Positions 1-10,310 of a DNA stretch of 64,000 nucleotides are shown here, piece by piece. The position numbers and the translations under genes are program-made. The notes beneath the pieces are model-generated. The model did not search any database and was not told the DNA's origin. It saw only the letters and a program-made list of their open reading frames with translations. Within the stretch, counting starts at the first letter, position 1. Each line of letters begins with the position of its first letter. The DNA comes from Apostichopus japonicus (taxonomy: Eukaryota > Echinodermata > Holothuroidea > Aspidochirotida > Stichopodidae), in contig NC_092583.1 of NCBI RefSeq assembly GCF_037975245.1, positions 7,515,264 through 7,579,263 on the forward strand, in the 5' to 3' direction.

Positions 1-1020
1 ACAAAGAAACTTTGAAGTAAATATATAGACAACAATACCCCTATTAATTTACCCCCAGGTACTCTCATTATTTGATCTCTATGCTGGCAATTTACCACCC
101 ACGTTATACAGTGATTGAGGCGTCCGCATCAAGCTGGGGTTCCGCCCTTAATGTATACAGACACCCACTCTTAAGGTGATCAACCAAGTTCATCACAACT
201 TTAGTGCACTTAGTAATATTTGATAGGGTGCTGAGAAAAGTACATTATTTGCAGGATCTGCACGTACAATATTTGAAGACAATACCGATTGTAAAATTAA
301 ACAATGAGAAGACAATGAAGGGAAATGCAGCGTGCCTTTGAAAGTAACTGTGAGACGCCTGCCGAAGTTTGAACATAACGGAGACTACTTTTTGCCTCTT
401 ATATATTTGTTATTGGCGGGAGGGGGTAGGGGGGTGGAGGATGTCGGACTGGACTAATGACATCAGCCCCATTAAGCAAGATGTAAAATTGTAGAAATTT
501 ACTTAGGGACAAGAGTGGGATAGTTTACTGGAGATGGCAGTATGTCAGTTTGGTTTACAGCATTGTATGGATACGAATTACTGCTTTGTAATACTGTACG
601 TGCCTAAACACATTTCGCGTTTCCCATGCTAAACGATAGATCACGCCGTTTCGATGGCGCTATTTTATTATATATTAACTTGATACAGAGCCGTAGATAT
701 CAACAGCTCAGTATCAAGTTCATATTAAAGGAGAAATAAACGCTATAGCCTTTTCTGCTTAGAGAATACCGTTTTGAAGTACGCTTTTTTTTCGACAGAA
801 GCAACACGAATGCTTTTCAACCTTAATAATCGATTTAATTGTCACCCATGGCATTCGCAATTTTGTTTGAATTCCGGCAATTTCCACTTGTTTCGTGACG
901 TAGGCGAGCCACATATCTCATTTCAACACATTGAACTAACATTTCCTAAGCGCCGTTCACAATAACTACTGCAATATCTAGTCAAATTATTCTTCCGAAT
1001 TTTTGAGAAAAAAAGAAAAC
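1..1020. other. Left-end flank, no gene recognised
   Basis: This is AT-rich sequence with a G-run near 420-435. A TATA-like stretch lies at about 662-676, upstream of the ORF at 1021. I see no repeat family or coding signal that I can name. Confidence 0.5.
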
Positions 1021-1260
1021 ATGGATGCATTTGGACTTGGTTGCTATCAAATCGGGCCTGAATACACGATGAAAGAACTGAGACAACGAGACCTAGAGCT
1101 TGCTAAACAGATCGCATCTGTGGCCGACACTGGCAGTTACTCTGATGCTAGTACTGCCAACACTAGTAACAGTTCTGCGACGAAGGGGAAAACCTGGCGC
1201 TTTTGTGCCTTTTGTACGTCCCATTTCTCTAAAAACCTTCCCCCGTCAGGAATAACATAA
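1021..1260 (+). CDS. Unrecognised short ORF with good start context (possible broken gene)
   Basis: The ATG at 1021 sits in a favourable context (aaaacATGG) and opens about 79 codons before TAA at 1258. The product begins MDAFGLGCYQIG, has a charged helix-like stretch (KELRQRDLELAKQIA), a Ser/Thr/Asn-rich stretch, and a CAFC motif near its end. The same frame stays open after the stop, from 1261 to 1479, so one stop interrupts a frame of about 150 codons. I recognise no family. The CxxC does not extend into a nanos-type zinc finger, which I considered. It could be a small gene, a pseudogene, an exon whose donor I cannot place, or chance. Confidence 0.25.
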   Translation: MDAFGLGCYQIGPEYTMKELRQRDLELAKQIASVADTGSYSDASTANTSNSSATKGKTWRFCAFCTSHFSKNLPPSGIT

Positions 1261-1479
1261 TATCGTTTTCCCTTCCCTGCTCCTTCCTCTCATGTTTACT
1301 CAACCAACTGCTTGGCACTCCGAAATTTTGCACCAAGTTCGGAACAATCTCCAAGAGCAAGTGTACAATTCATATGCAGAGATGGGAATTGTTTGACTTA
1401 CGACATGTGGTTAGCTGACGTCATTTTTGAAGCAGAGAAAGCAGTTCAGTCCGGATTGTTTGCTATATATGCCAGGTAA

Positions 1480-2260
1480 AATGAGACTAACTGCTACGGG
1501 TGTACACCCCCTCCCAATCAACTTTGGAATCTCATCCGACCTGATTAGTACAGAGTTGCGTTTATAGCTAATTATGAACCTAATTTTTGATCTAGCCATG
1601 CCTCAAAATACATAATTTGACATCTAAACGTTTATTTTTCGGGGGGGGGGTGAGTGGCGGGGCTTGAGGACCCAGGTACAACCCCCAGGTGGGAGTAGAA
1701 TAAAAAATATCAGGGCTATAGCCCCTCCTATATAAAATCCTTCATTCGCCACTGGACAATCCATAAAGTTTCATGCTTTTTTCTAAATCAGTAAGGGGAT
1801 TTAAAAAAAATTGTCTCACCCCCTCCCCTGACACCTTTTGTTATGGGGGGAAATAAACGGCTACATTATTAATATCTCACAGCCAACATACCTTGTTTGT
1901 TATGATTGATAACGTCTACCTTTGTGTTCAGTCCTAATTCCCAGTATCGGTTGGACCATCATGACAATGTGACCACATAGCTATATACATTTCTACCTTA
2001 ACTACAAAATGTGTAGCCAAGTATGTACCACAAATAAGTCATTAATAACCATGACCAACATATAGTTACATTATATTGATGCATTTATTAGCTAGTACTT
2101 TTTATACGCATCACGAGACTGGAAGACTCGAATTTACAATAATATTATTTTCAATGAATGTCCATTTTATTTACAACTTTAATTTAAAATGCAATATTTT
2201 CATATTTATAGCAACTTTGATTTCAGTTTTCAATTTTAATATTTTTTATTTCACTTTACT
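1480..2260. other. Intergenic, low-complexity G/C runs
   Basis: It contains a G10 run near 1640 and C-rich tracts near 1500 and 1820, but no supported exon. Sequence similar to the right-hand duplicated block begins at about 2,265. Confidence 0.5.
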
Positions 2261-2826
2261 TAATCTTTTAACCCTAATTGACCCTCTACATCCAGACCGG
2301 GAAGTTTCGACAAGACCACTCTCCTCTTAAATACCTGGACCTACACTAGTCACGTGACCCAACAGTTTCCAAGACAAACGAACATGAAAACAAACTAACT
2401 TATAGTTAGTAAACAAATACATGTACATACTTGTTCAAACTTATAATATTAATGTGTGAAAGTGTGTAATGTATACGTGTGTTAATAAAAAAGGCTGTAA
2501 TAAAAAAAAATGTGTTCTTAGGAGAAAAATGTTAATACTTATCCCGGAAAAAGGTAAAAAAAGGCCTCTGAACTCTAAGTTAAAAAAAAGGCCTACTTAG
2601 TTTATACTTAATATTACTAACCTTATATACATAATTACCTTATTCTACTTATTACTTACAAACAACAATAATACACACAAAGACAAAAACCACAGACAAA
2701 CCATTGTCTGAAGAACAATACACAAAAACTGCTGAGTACATGACGTCATCTAGGTCCACTAATATTCCTACAATCTAGGTCTCGTCTACACTTCCGGTCT
2801 TTCAAATGGAGGGTCAAAGAAAAATA

Positions 2827-3006
2827 TTAAAATTTATTAAAGGAAGAGGGACCCTCATTTTCGGGACCACACTTCGTGGAAGGTGTGCGTGGCCATCGAG
2901 CTGCTCTTGGTCGTTCAAGCTTTTCTTGTGACGGTTTAGTGGCTGCTTCTGTAGCTGTGGGAGGTTCTAAGACTTGTGGTGTTACTGATCTAATACCCGC
3001 CGTTTT
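2827..3006 (-). CDS. Paralog A exon 5: basic/Pro-rich C-terminus and stop
   Basis: 180 nt from acceptor TCACACAG to TAA (2829-2827). It encodes a Pro/Thr/Lys/Arg-rich tail ending SSFNKF. The final codons include AATAAA, so a polyadenylation-type hexamer overlaps the coding end; the same is true in paralog B. Confidence 0.8.
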   Translation of the reverse strand, partial: KTAGIRSVTPQVLEPPTATEAATKPSQEKLERPRAARWPRTPSTKCGPENEGPSSFNKF

Positions 3007-6000
3007 CTGTGTGAGAATAAATAAAGAAAAGTCCGCAAAATGGAACTGACAAAGGCACCTAAGAAAAACAACTGGAGATTATCAAAAGAACTTGTCAGTG
3101 AAATGTTCGAAAATATTTCAAGATGTTTCAAGATGTTTATCAAGTGAAGACAGCCTTTAAATGTTGGTAACATCACCCCCCCCCCCCCCTCCCCGATCCT
3201 CATGATCTCGTATCCATTCCTGTTCATTAAGTATGGGCGAAATTGATAGAGAGAAACAATATATTATATACTAAACTAAGGAATTGATTGTAATTCTAAG
3301 AGGATCACATCTTTCCAAATTACCGGACGAGCAGATGCGGCTCTACTGATGGACGATCTGATAGTCTCGTCGATTTTGGCAAACTCTCCCTGATCATCTG
3401 GCATCGACAGGTTCCATCTCTTGAAGATTGCATTGATGGTTGCCTCCAACTCCTCCGTCGAGTTGGCGTATTTCGGCTCCTCTCCTTCCTCCATCTCCTC
3501 TTCGGACATCTCAGCGGTACCGTCGATGTCGATTACCTCCTCCTGCCACTCTTCATTGTCCGGTTCCTCATCCTCTTGAAATATTTCACGACAAACACCC
3601 TTCATCTCCTGGAACCGACTATTTGTTCCAGAGAGTGGGATCGGGGCAGGTGTAGAAGGTACAGGTGTTATGCCCTGTGAGATAAAGATATATAAAAAAT
3701 GTCCGATAGAATGGTTTTAAAGACTGCAGAAATTATTGTGGGGAACAGAATTCGCGCCAATGACGTCAGCAGTGATTGAGCCCTGTACCTCCAACAATTG
3801 AACCCATTTGCCTGAAAAAAATTCCCCTTGTTATGAAGCCAAGGGGAGGGGGTGTCCTCCTCCCCTTTGGATATTTTTTGCATTTCCAGGTGGCCTCAGA
3901 TGCAATTTGGTGCAATGTAGCACACTTCAACACCCACTCCATTTTGTTAATAATTTTGCATTTTCACCTGGCCCTAGATGCAATTTGGTGCTCCAAATGA
4001 GATTTTTCTCTCATTGGAAATGAAAAAGGGGTTTTCTGACTTGCGAAGCAGGGGGGGGGGGCGGAATGATACTTCCGCCCCCCATATTTTTCAATGGGGG
4101 GCCCTGGTTCCTACGCCTTTGTAAGTTCTTTCTTTCAATTTACTGGAATATCTGGATCAAGCAATTTGAAACACGGTATGATTGCTATGTAAGACCTACA
4201 TGAATCTTGAGGATGCCTTCCAAGTCCATCTCCCCCCCAGCCTCCTTGTCCTTCCTCTTCTCCAGTTTGGATGGCAACATCCTCTCGACTTGTGTCTTTA
4301 TCTGATCAAGCAGGTGTTCAGCATCTTCTTCACCGACGGCATTCCCACTCAAAGTCATGATGTCTCGGAGAAGTTGGATGTTATCTCTGTGATGATTGCA
4401 AGAAGTTCTGGCCAATCCTCGGGAGTTGTTGGCGCATGCGCAGTCTTGATCTACTGGAGTTTCATGGTGACCACGGTGGATAATGCGGGTAGCACATTGG
4501 GCATTGCCAGTTTCAGGTGCTACGACGAACAAAGAAAAGCAAATTGGAATTACTATCTGGACAACATAACTCGATTTTTATGAGGATAAAAATCATTAAC
4601 CATTCTTTCATGTGCAACGTTTTTTTAAGGACATTCACTACAAAAAGGTTGTTACGTAAGATTGATTAAAAGTTGTCTTGTTTGTCCCTACTTCAAGATG
4701 AATTAAATAGCAAATTATCCTATCGTGTCCTGTATGAGTAAGTGTTTGCCTTTGGGACAGTTTGCGTCACATTAAGCGAACGTGAATCTTATCCTCTATA
4801 TTTTTAATGGACAAATGAAGATTCTCAATTAAATTGATCACATTTCACAATAAAATGGGAGCACATTTAATGCGTCACGTACAAGTTCAAATAGAAAGAA
4901 AATATATACTTTTTTACCAAATGTCTTGGCACGGCATTCCTCTCCTAGGTGCTCGGAGAGGTTGTGAGAGCATGGTGGACTACTGGATGGGCTTCGGCAC
5001 CCAGTCTCTGATGCTCTGAAGGGCTGTACATCGGTTAGACGCACAGTGGGTTTGAACTGTTAAAATAGAAACAGAACCATTTTATCTATCTGTAACACCG
5101 CCCCCTTTAAAAGATGGAAAATAATAAGCTGAAAACAGCATTTATCCTGCAAGGATCTTTATTAACAAACTTGCCCCTCCCCCTCCCTTCGGTCCAGCCC
5201 ACTTTTCGTCCCCAAGGAACAGTTGTGTTAACAAAAAAATAAATCATTCTTATTTAGTAGCAAAGCTACGTTAAAAGTTCCCACTATTTCAATTTTTACC
5301 CATTTGCATGTTTCTCCCAAACTTACTGGGGAATCTGTTGGCAGGGGTGGCAGAGAGTGTGGGGGGGGGGTGTTCAGACGGTAGCAGACGAATAGGGGCA
5401 ATCAATTATGAACGATACACTGTAGCACAGGATCATTATCTTATCAGAACCTTTTTTATACCCACTGTGCGTCCCCAGTGAAACAAGTATGTTTTACAAT
5501 ACAGAAATAACTTGTCATGATATCATATTTTTACACAATTTTTTGTGGGATTTTTTTACCTTCACGCTCATATAAACATCGTCATATTGTTCCCAAATCA
5601 TCTATCCATTGATTAATATTTACATAGAGCCTCTTGTAGGACTGACGAATCACCCGCTATAGGAGAAAATGCTAACATTATCTGCACATATACATGAACA
5701 GAAGAAGCGTAATAAATTTAATGTTACCCAGGTTCAGCTGCTAAATATTGCTGTAACTTTTCAAAAGTACTTTCACGGAGATTCTTTACCTAGAGCTCCA
5801 ATTAAGCTCAGACATCGAAGAGTTATGATTGCAATACGTCTCAGAAAGAGGAATATTGTTTGAGGGGGGGGGGGGGGGTTGACCATTAGCTGATTGCCTA
5901 GCATATTTAGGGCCTATGTTTATATGAAAAATGAGGGTGAACGAAATATATAATTATATTCCAAAAATATAAGGTCATAGAGCGATAAAATGACGACAAA

Positions 6001-6911
6001 CATTTGTACCGATAACTTGTCCAAACAAAGCATTGAAACACATTATGATATCATTTCATCAGTCCTGATTGAGTAAAACCAACAACAACAAAAAACATTT
6101 TACTACACAAAAATCATTATTTTCAACAATTTGCACTGGGTACTACGAGATAAAAGGGCAACTTCATATGAGTATCATGTTGGCAATTTCAGTTAACTTC
6201 TACATGTACAATATTGATATCAAACATTGAAATACAAGCACTGTGGATTGAAAATGGCTCCGCGTTTTCCTAGCTGGGAGTTTAGTTTAGAAGCTATAAA
6301 TGCTGTATGTGTGTGTATGTGTGCGTATGTATGTGTGTATGTTGGCAATTGACTTGATTGAGAATTTGAGAACCCACTTAGCCGGGGTCGTGTTTGGAGA
6401 GGGGGGGGGGCAGAGGATGGCAGACGAATAGGGATTTCAGTGTGGGACAGTTAGCTATGAATGACTTCACTACAGCAAACGATCATTATAGTTTATGAAG
6501 GACGATCTCGATACAGAGTTGTTACTGCATTTACAGCTGTACAGGTAAACGCAAACCCATAGATGGTATAGACTTGTTTTGAAGTGCAATACATAATGTC
6601 GTTTTGTCGGGGATAAATAGTACCACTGCAAAACAGATGTATCCCCCTACCCCACCCTTCCACCTCCCCAGTTCAGGGTTTAACTTGTATTAATATGAAT
6701 ATCAAACGTACGTTCTTACTGATGTTGTAATGTTGAGTTCCATGTCGCTCTGTGGTTACAGCTGATCTGTTTACAGCTAATATATTATGATGGTTTAACT
6801 CACCAGTGCTCGGCGTTTTCGGCCAATCCACCGTTTAAAGTTGGCATATCGTCCGCTTGGGGCGGATGGATTCACTGATGCGAAGTGGACTTTCGAAGAA
6901 ACACAACCCAT
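2827..6911 (-). CDS. Acidic protein with MGCVSSK N-terminus, paralog A (five exons, 365 aa)
   Basis: Spliced CDS on the minus strand: exons 6911-6804, 5056-4918, 4519-4200, 3674-3324 and 3006-2827. All junctions are GT-AG and phases run 0,1,0,0. The lengths total 1,098 nt with no internal stop. Residues 1-36 start MGCVSSK and end in a basic stretch (KRWIGRKRRAL). Gly2, Cys3 and Ser/Lys at 5-7 fit N-myristoylation plus palmitoylation, so membrane attachment is likely (inference). Residues 83-189 carry several Cys/His and an acidic end. Residues 190-306 are Glu/Asp-rich. The C-terminus is Pro/Lys/Arg-rich. I do not recognise the family. The paralog at 58,762-61,875 keeps every splice phase, which supports the model. 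Confidence 0.8.
3324..3674 (-). CDS. Paralog A exon 4: Glu-rich segment
   Basis: 351 nt (117 codons) between acceptor ATCTCACAG and donor GTAATT, phase 0 at both ends. A Pro/Thr-rich start is followed by a very acidic core (QEDEEPDNEEWQEE) and a helix-like end (EELEATINAIFKRWNLS). The length equals exon 4 of paralog B. Confidence 0.8.
3800..4100. repeat. Dispersed repeat inside intron 3 of paralog A
   Basis: A block with TGCAATTTGGTGC motifs, a G-run and an AATGATACTTCCGCCCC motif recurs in opposite orientation at 53,715-54,065. It is absent from the matching intron of paralog B (59,904-60,302). So it inserted here after the duplication or was lost from the other copy. Confidence 0.7.
4200..4519 (-). 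CDS. Paralog A exon 3: Cys/His-containing and acidic segment
   Basis: 320 nt, acceptor CGTCGTAG, donor GTAGGT, returning to phase 0. The protein has a Cys-rich patch (DQDCACANNS) and SCNHH, a helix-like stretch (HLLDQIKTQVERML) and an acidic end. It is 36 nt shorter than in paralog B, where a Glu/Gly-rich run is longer. The open frame on the opposite strand at 4182-4583 is only its shadow. Confidence 0.75.
4918..5056 (-). CDS. Paralog A exon 2
   Basis: 139 nt, acceptor TTTTAACAG, donor GTAAAA, ending in phase 1. It encodes a Ser/Pro/Cys-rich stretch beginning FKPTVRLTDVQPF. The length and phase equal exon 2 of paralog B. Confidence 0.75.
5340..5455. repeat. Intron 1 repeat, unit 1 (pairs with 6,390-6,490)
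   Basis: The stretch around a G-run, GCAGACGAATAGGG and ATGAACGATACACTGTAGCA recurs, diverged, at 6,390-6,490 in the same intron. It is part of the expansion of this intron relative to paralog B. Confidence 0.55.
6390..6490. repeat. Intron 1 repeat, unit 2
   Basis: This is the diverged second copy of the 5,340-5,455 stretch: G-run, GGCAGACGAATAGGG, then a similar ATGAATGACTTCACTACAGC. A TGTG/TATG-rich microsatellite lies nearby at 6,300-6,345. Confidence 0.55.
6804..6911 (-). CDS. Paralog A exon 1: lipid-anchor N-terminus
   Basis: Thirty-six codons from ATG (6911-6909) to the donor GTGAGT, phase 0. It encodes MGCVSSK followed by a Ser/Pro/Ala-rich spacer, then a basic patch (FKRWIGRKRRAL). 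The basic patch next to an acylation site is typical of inner-membrane attachment. The spacer differs from paralog B while the ends are conserved. Confidence 0.8.
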
Positions 6912-7030
6912 TTTGATGAATAGCCTGTAGCTTTAAAGACACAGCGAGGAACGGAGTCAAGCGATAGCATAGCACAGCAATGTGTTGACAATGTTTTTCT
7001 ACCTTAACCCAGCGGATCAGTTCATTATTA

Positions 7031-7284
7031 TGACGTCGGCGCTTATTTGAATAGATGCGTAAATCACGCGTACGCGCGTATAGTTACAACAGAACTTCAA
7101 CGTGTTGGTGCGTGTATTTGTGGGTAGACGACCATGTATCTATGCATATTCGTGAAAATTATAACCTTAGTAATGGTAACCGAGATAAAGTACTACTCCA
7201 CACACAGAAAGTGTTGGTCAATGATTCCTAATACACAGTCACATACCGTTATCTAACGGAGTGACACAGCGGGTAGTGACGTCA
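7031..7284 (-). promoter_or_regulatory. Conserved upstream block of paralog A with CRE palindrome
   Basis: Sequence upstream of the start codon is conserved between the two paralogs, notably the block at 7,031-7,073 (GACGT..GGCGCTTATTTGAATA.ATGCGTAAATCACGCGTA) and a full cAMP-response palindrome TGACGTCA at 7,277-7,284, 366 bp upstream of ATG. Paralog B has the same palindrome 349 bp upstream. A CREB/ATF-family input is a reasonable inference. Confidence 0.5.
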
Positions 7285-7660
7285 CGACTGGGATACATGC
7301 ATCTCTATACATCAGTAGCGTATAGCCTATAGCCAATGTACTCTCAATAACGATATCATATCATATTGTATGTGTATCAGTGTCTGTATACACTATGTTT
7401 GATTACAGGCGGCGTTTTAAGAGAGTTCGTCACTAACATACTGGACATTAATATCCTATGCAACTCATCAACAGCAAACTGAATAAGCAAGAGGTATATA
7501 AAGAAATTCTGAAATTTGATATTATTGATTAAGAAGTCTCTCCCAGTTTAAGAACATACAATGCTTCTTCATCCTGATCCAATCCAACCCCTCCTCCACC
7601 CCTCCCTCTACGAAAATACGATCAGAGAAGTAAGAAACTTTGTTGACTTAACTCATTTTA

Positions 7661-7962
7661 GACTGGTGCTGTGGCCGATTGGATAAAGGCGGTGGCATTT
7701 GAAGCAATGAGGCTTACCAATCGGGAGGTTCGATTCCCGGCCGGGTCATAGTAAGGCGGGTTTTTCATCCAAGAGCAATGTACGGTTTTCCCATCTGAAA
7801 TGACTTTCTAAATTGAAAAGATTCCAAATTTGAGTTAAAATGTTGCATTGGAAGCCACCCGACGTGTAAGTTATAATCCATTAGCCCTTGCGTGTCTCTC
7901 CCACATTTGTGGTCGCTTAAGCGTCGTAAAAATAACTGCTGATTATTATTATTATTATGATC
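7661..7962 (+). repeat. tRNA-derived SINE with (TTA)n tail
   Basis: The head resembles a class II (Ser/Leu-like) tRNA with box A TGGCCGATTGG and box B GGTTCGATTCC. It is followed by an unrelated body and a short ATT/TTA repeat tail at about 7,945-7,960. No clean cloverleaf for a working tRNA is seen. Confidence 0.65.
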
Positions 7963-8399
7963 ATTTTTAATACAAAGAAATAAATATGACCCTCCCTGAG
8001 AAGAAACAAAGAGAGAATATAATATATAAAAATCTAGATGTTTGCGATATCTCTATCCAAACGGCATAATATCGGAAGTCACACAGCTGTTGCTACAAAA
8101 CGTACAATAATGTACATAATTTATGAACAATCTCTTCACATGAAGAAAATCTGGCAATATTGGTAATTTACATTTATACGGTAAAATCTCATTTTGCATG
8201 TGGTCATTAATATCACTTTCAAACAATGTGACAGTGTGAAGAGTAACGTAGTAAATATATGCAAAATAGTTTCGCTCACAGCAAAAGAGTAAGTTATTGA
8301 AAATATCTTTTATCTTAATGATAGCAGAGAATCATACTTGTTAGATAATAATTTTGCCAATGTACAAACATGTGAAAATAATTTTCTGCTAGAAAAACA

Positions 8400-8560
8400 A
8401 TGTGTCATATATATATCTAATTGACACCGTAGTGAGTTGGAAAATCCAGAACAGTGAAAAAACTTCCAGCTTCCACCGCGATTCGAACCCGGGCCTCCCG
8501 CTTTATATGCGGATACCCTAACCACTAGGATATGGACGCTGATTGTACGTCCAGAGGTTC
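8400..8560 (-). repeat. tRNA-derived SINE (minus), Tyr-like head
   Basis: On the reverse strand the head reads TAGTGGTTAGGG (box A) and GGTTCGAATC (box B), with loop ATATAAA (anticodon AUA, if read as a tRNA). A body containing TTTTCACTGTTCTGGATTTT follows. The same body recurs at 8,785-8,840, which argues for a SINE rather than a tRNA gene. Confidence 0.6.
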
Positions 8561-8769
8561 GAATCCGGTAAGGAAGATCTTAATTCCACTGTAGAGGTTT
8601 GTCACCTGTATCGAACAATAGTATTCTGTTTTGGTGACATATTTGCCTTACCCTAGAGATCAAACATGATGCTAACCAACTCGAAATCATTTGTGATTCC
8701 TAAAGCCGGATCTCGCAAGAGATACCTGGGACAGACTTTGTTAATGAAATGAAGGTAAACGACAAAGGC

Positions 8770-8845
8770 AAATGAATATATGTATATAATTGAAATCGTA
8801 GTGAGCTGGAAAATCCAGAACAGTGAAAAACCTTCCATATATATA
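8770..8845 (-). repeat. Truncated SINE body (same family as 8,400-8,560)
   Basis: The TGGAAAATCCAGAACAGTGA stretch and neighbouring CGTAGTGAG match the SINE body just upstream, without the tRNA-like head. Confidence 0.55.
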
Positions 8846-8859
8846 TACTTATACTACTT

Positions 8860-9030
8860 AATACTGAACAATACCAAACAATACACAAAAACTGCTGGGT
8901 ACATGACGTCATCTATGTCCACTAATATTCCAACAATCCAGGTCTCGTCTACACTTCCGGTCTTTCAAATAGAGGGTCAAAGAAAATAATTAACATGTAT
9001 TAAAGGAAGAGGGGCGCTCATTTTCAAAGA
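8860..9030 (-). pseudogene. 3'-end fragment of the MGCVSSK family (third copy)
   Basis: The sequence from ACAATACACAAAAACTGCTG through TGACGTCA (8,904-8,911), TCGTCTACACTTCCGG and TATTAAAGGAAGAGG matches the 3' flank and last codons of paralogs A and B. It stops being similar a few codons into the last exon and no other exon is present, so it is a truncated remnant. Confidence 0.7.
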
Positions 9031-9054
9031 ACTCAAGACTGAAATTCTGTCTTA

Positions 9055-9190
9055 AGTCAACCCGTGAAAACTTTAGACCAAGTTGGCTTTCTTTAATAGC
9101 GTCATCATTCATCACAAGCGGAGCCTTTTGACAAAGTTAGGGTTCTTTAATAGCGCCACCATTTACAACTAGTTGTCTTCTCTCCTTTTT
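9055..9190. repeat. Dispersed repeat, copy 1 (pairs with 20,308-20,425)
   Basis: The sequence around CGTGAAAACTTTAGACCAAG and two further AATAGCG-type segments recurs at 20,308-20,425. I see no coding capacity or terminal repeats. Confidence 0.6.
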
Positions 9191-9604
9191 TGTGCCAAAG
9201 GTAATGCACCACAATTAGAGTAGTGTTCATCCGCTCGAAAGGTTAACCATTGTCAGAGAAAGAGGTAAAAGTACCTAAGGTAAAGCTTGTTTAAACATGT
9301 AATCAGTTACTATCATCGTTTGTTCTGCCTTTATATGAAAGAGCATAATTTAAAGTACAGATGGTGTGAAAATATAGGGAGGATCGATGGTGATATAAAC
9401 CATTTTGTAAAATCTTTTGATAAATGTTGATATTACTCCGAGCGAGCAGATGGAAGGGTGGGAGTTCAGTATGCTAAACTTGCTCATCTTCTAGCTCAAA
9501 ATCTAAACGGTCATGATATGGAAGTTTGTGAGTGCCATGATAGGCCAAGATCTCAGCTATCATGTGGTGGGTAGGTTATGCCATTTGAAAACTTCTCTCT
9601 ATGC

Positions 9605-9775
9605 TTTGAAGAAAGACAACAGCTGAATGGAAGACTTAAGATACAGAGGAGGACAGACAACAATTGAAAAATACATTGAAGGCAACAGAGGAGGAAGAAC
9701 AACAGCTGGGATGGAAGACTAAATAAAACAGGGGAGGTAAGACAGTTATTCAAAGATACATTGAAGGCAACAAAG
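9605..9775 (+). pseudogene. Decayed copy of the coiled-coil exon of the large gene
   Basis: About four 42-bp units with ACAGAGGAGGA, AGACAACA and GATACATTGAAGGCAACA match the coiled-coil exon at 27,862-28,598. Small indels and a stop (ACTAAATAAA) break the frame. Together with the DED exon copy at 11,394 it shows a partial duplication of the large gene in the same order and strand. Confidence 0.8.
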
Positions 9776-9779
9776 GATT

Positions 9780-10310
9780 GTTACGGATAGCTTCCGGGGT
9801 CCATCAGTATGTGCAAGGATGCAGCTTTCTGATTGCTATACGGTTCTCTTAATTACGGTTTGATGTCAGTGGTTCCACTACCGCTTTCTACGGGCAGTTA
9901 CGTATTCCGTACGGGTTATTACGGCATGGTACGGTACTATCAAAGGGACCTTCCACCCGATGTAGCCATTCATTCCACACCTTGCTTCATACATTGAAGG
10001 ACCTCTGGAAAACTCGCCAGAAGTAGATGCAGATCTGGATCCAGGCCTTGATTCATCGTTGCATCCAGCCTCTGATGACTCTGTAGCGGCTAATATTGGC
10101 TCTTCCTCTCCCTCGTGGTGACCTCTTCTTGTATGGTATGATGAACTGCTGTGACGTAGAGATGTGCTCTGATCAATGGAGAAAGGCAGAATGATTGAAT
10201 AGTTGAACAAGCCTCACTACTTGATACAAGCATCGGGTGCCTCGATTCGTATGGCAACCCGTACCAAGCCGTATCAACCCATCACAACACGTTTCGACCC
10301 ATATCAAGTT
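9780..10310. repeat. Dispersed repeat related to 30,240-30,560, interrupted
   Basis: Phrases such as GGATTGTTAC.GATAG, CGGGTTATTAC, TGTACCAATA and GATCA.GTGATCATG are shared with the intron repeat at 30,240-30,560. Here the repeat is split by an exon-like insert (about 9,958-10,168) and by a CR1-like element; its far end is at 11,200-11,290. Confidence 0.55.
9958..10168 (-). other. Exon-like segment inside a repeat (possible captured exon)
   Basis: On the minus strand an acceptor-like TTGATCAG at 10,171-10,169 opens about 70 codons without a stop. They encode a Ser/Arg/Glu-rich peptide (starting STSLRHSSSSYHTRRGHHEG). The composition is more coding-like than the flanking repeat, and the related repeat at 30,240-30,560 lacks it. 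The donor side is unclear (GGGTGGAAG near 9,957). It may be a captured exon or a chance frame. No family recognised. Confidence 0.35.

Larger units (their letters stand above)
2265..7345. repeat. Left copy of a segmental duplication containing a whole gene
   Basis: This block matches 58,125-62,300 in the same orientation. The match runs from the 3' flank (the run AACCCTAATTGACCCTCTA is in both), through all five exons, to about 430 bp upstream of the start codon. Introns differ by insertions: intron 1 is 1,747 bp here and 331 bp in the other copy. A dispersed repeat lies in intron 3 of this copy only. Exons and promoter are more alike than introns, which suggests both copies have been kept. 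Confidence 0.85.

Noticed and set aside
1021..1260. Nanos-type zinc finger suggested by a CxxC motif
   Set aside because: The second half of the CCHC pattern and the second finger are absent in all frames downstream.
4182..4583. 133-codon plus-strand frame
   Set aside because: It lies over exon 3 of paralog A, whose minus-strand frame is conserved in paralog B with matching splice sites.
8470..8545. tRNA-Tyr gene on the minus strand
   Set aside because: The same body sequence follows it and recurs at 8,785-8,840, so this is a SINE head. The anticodon and stems are also irregular.
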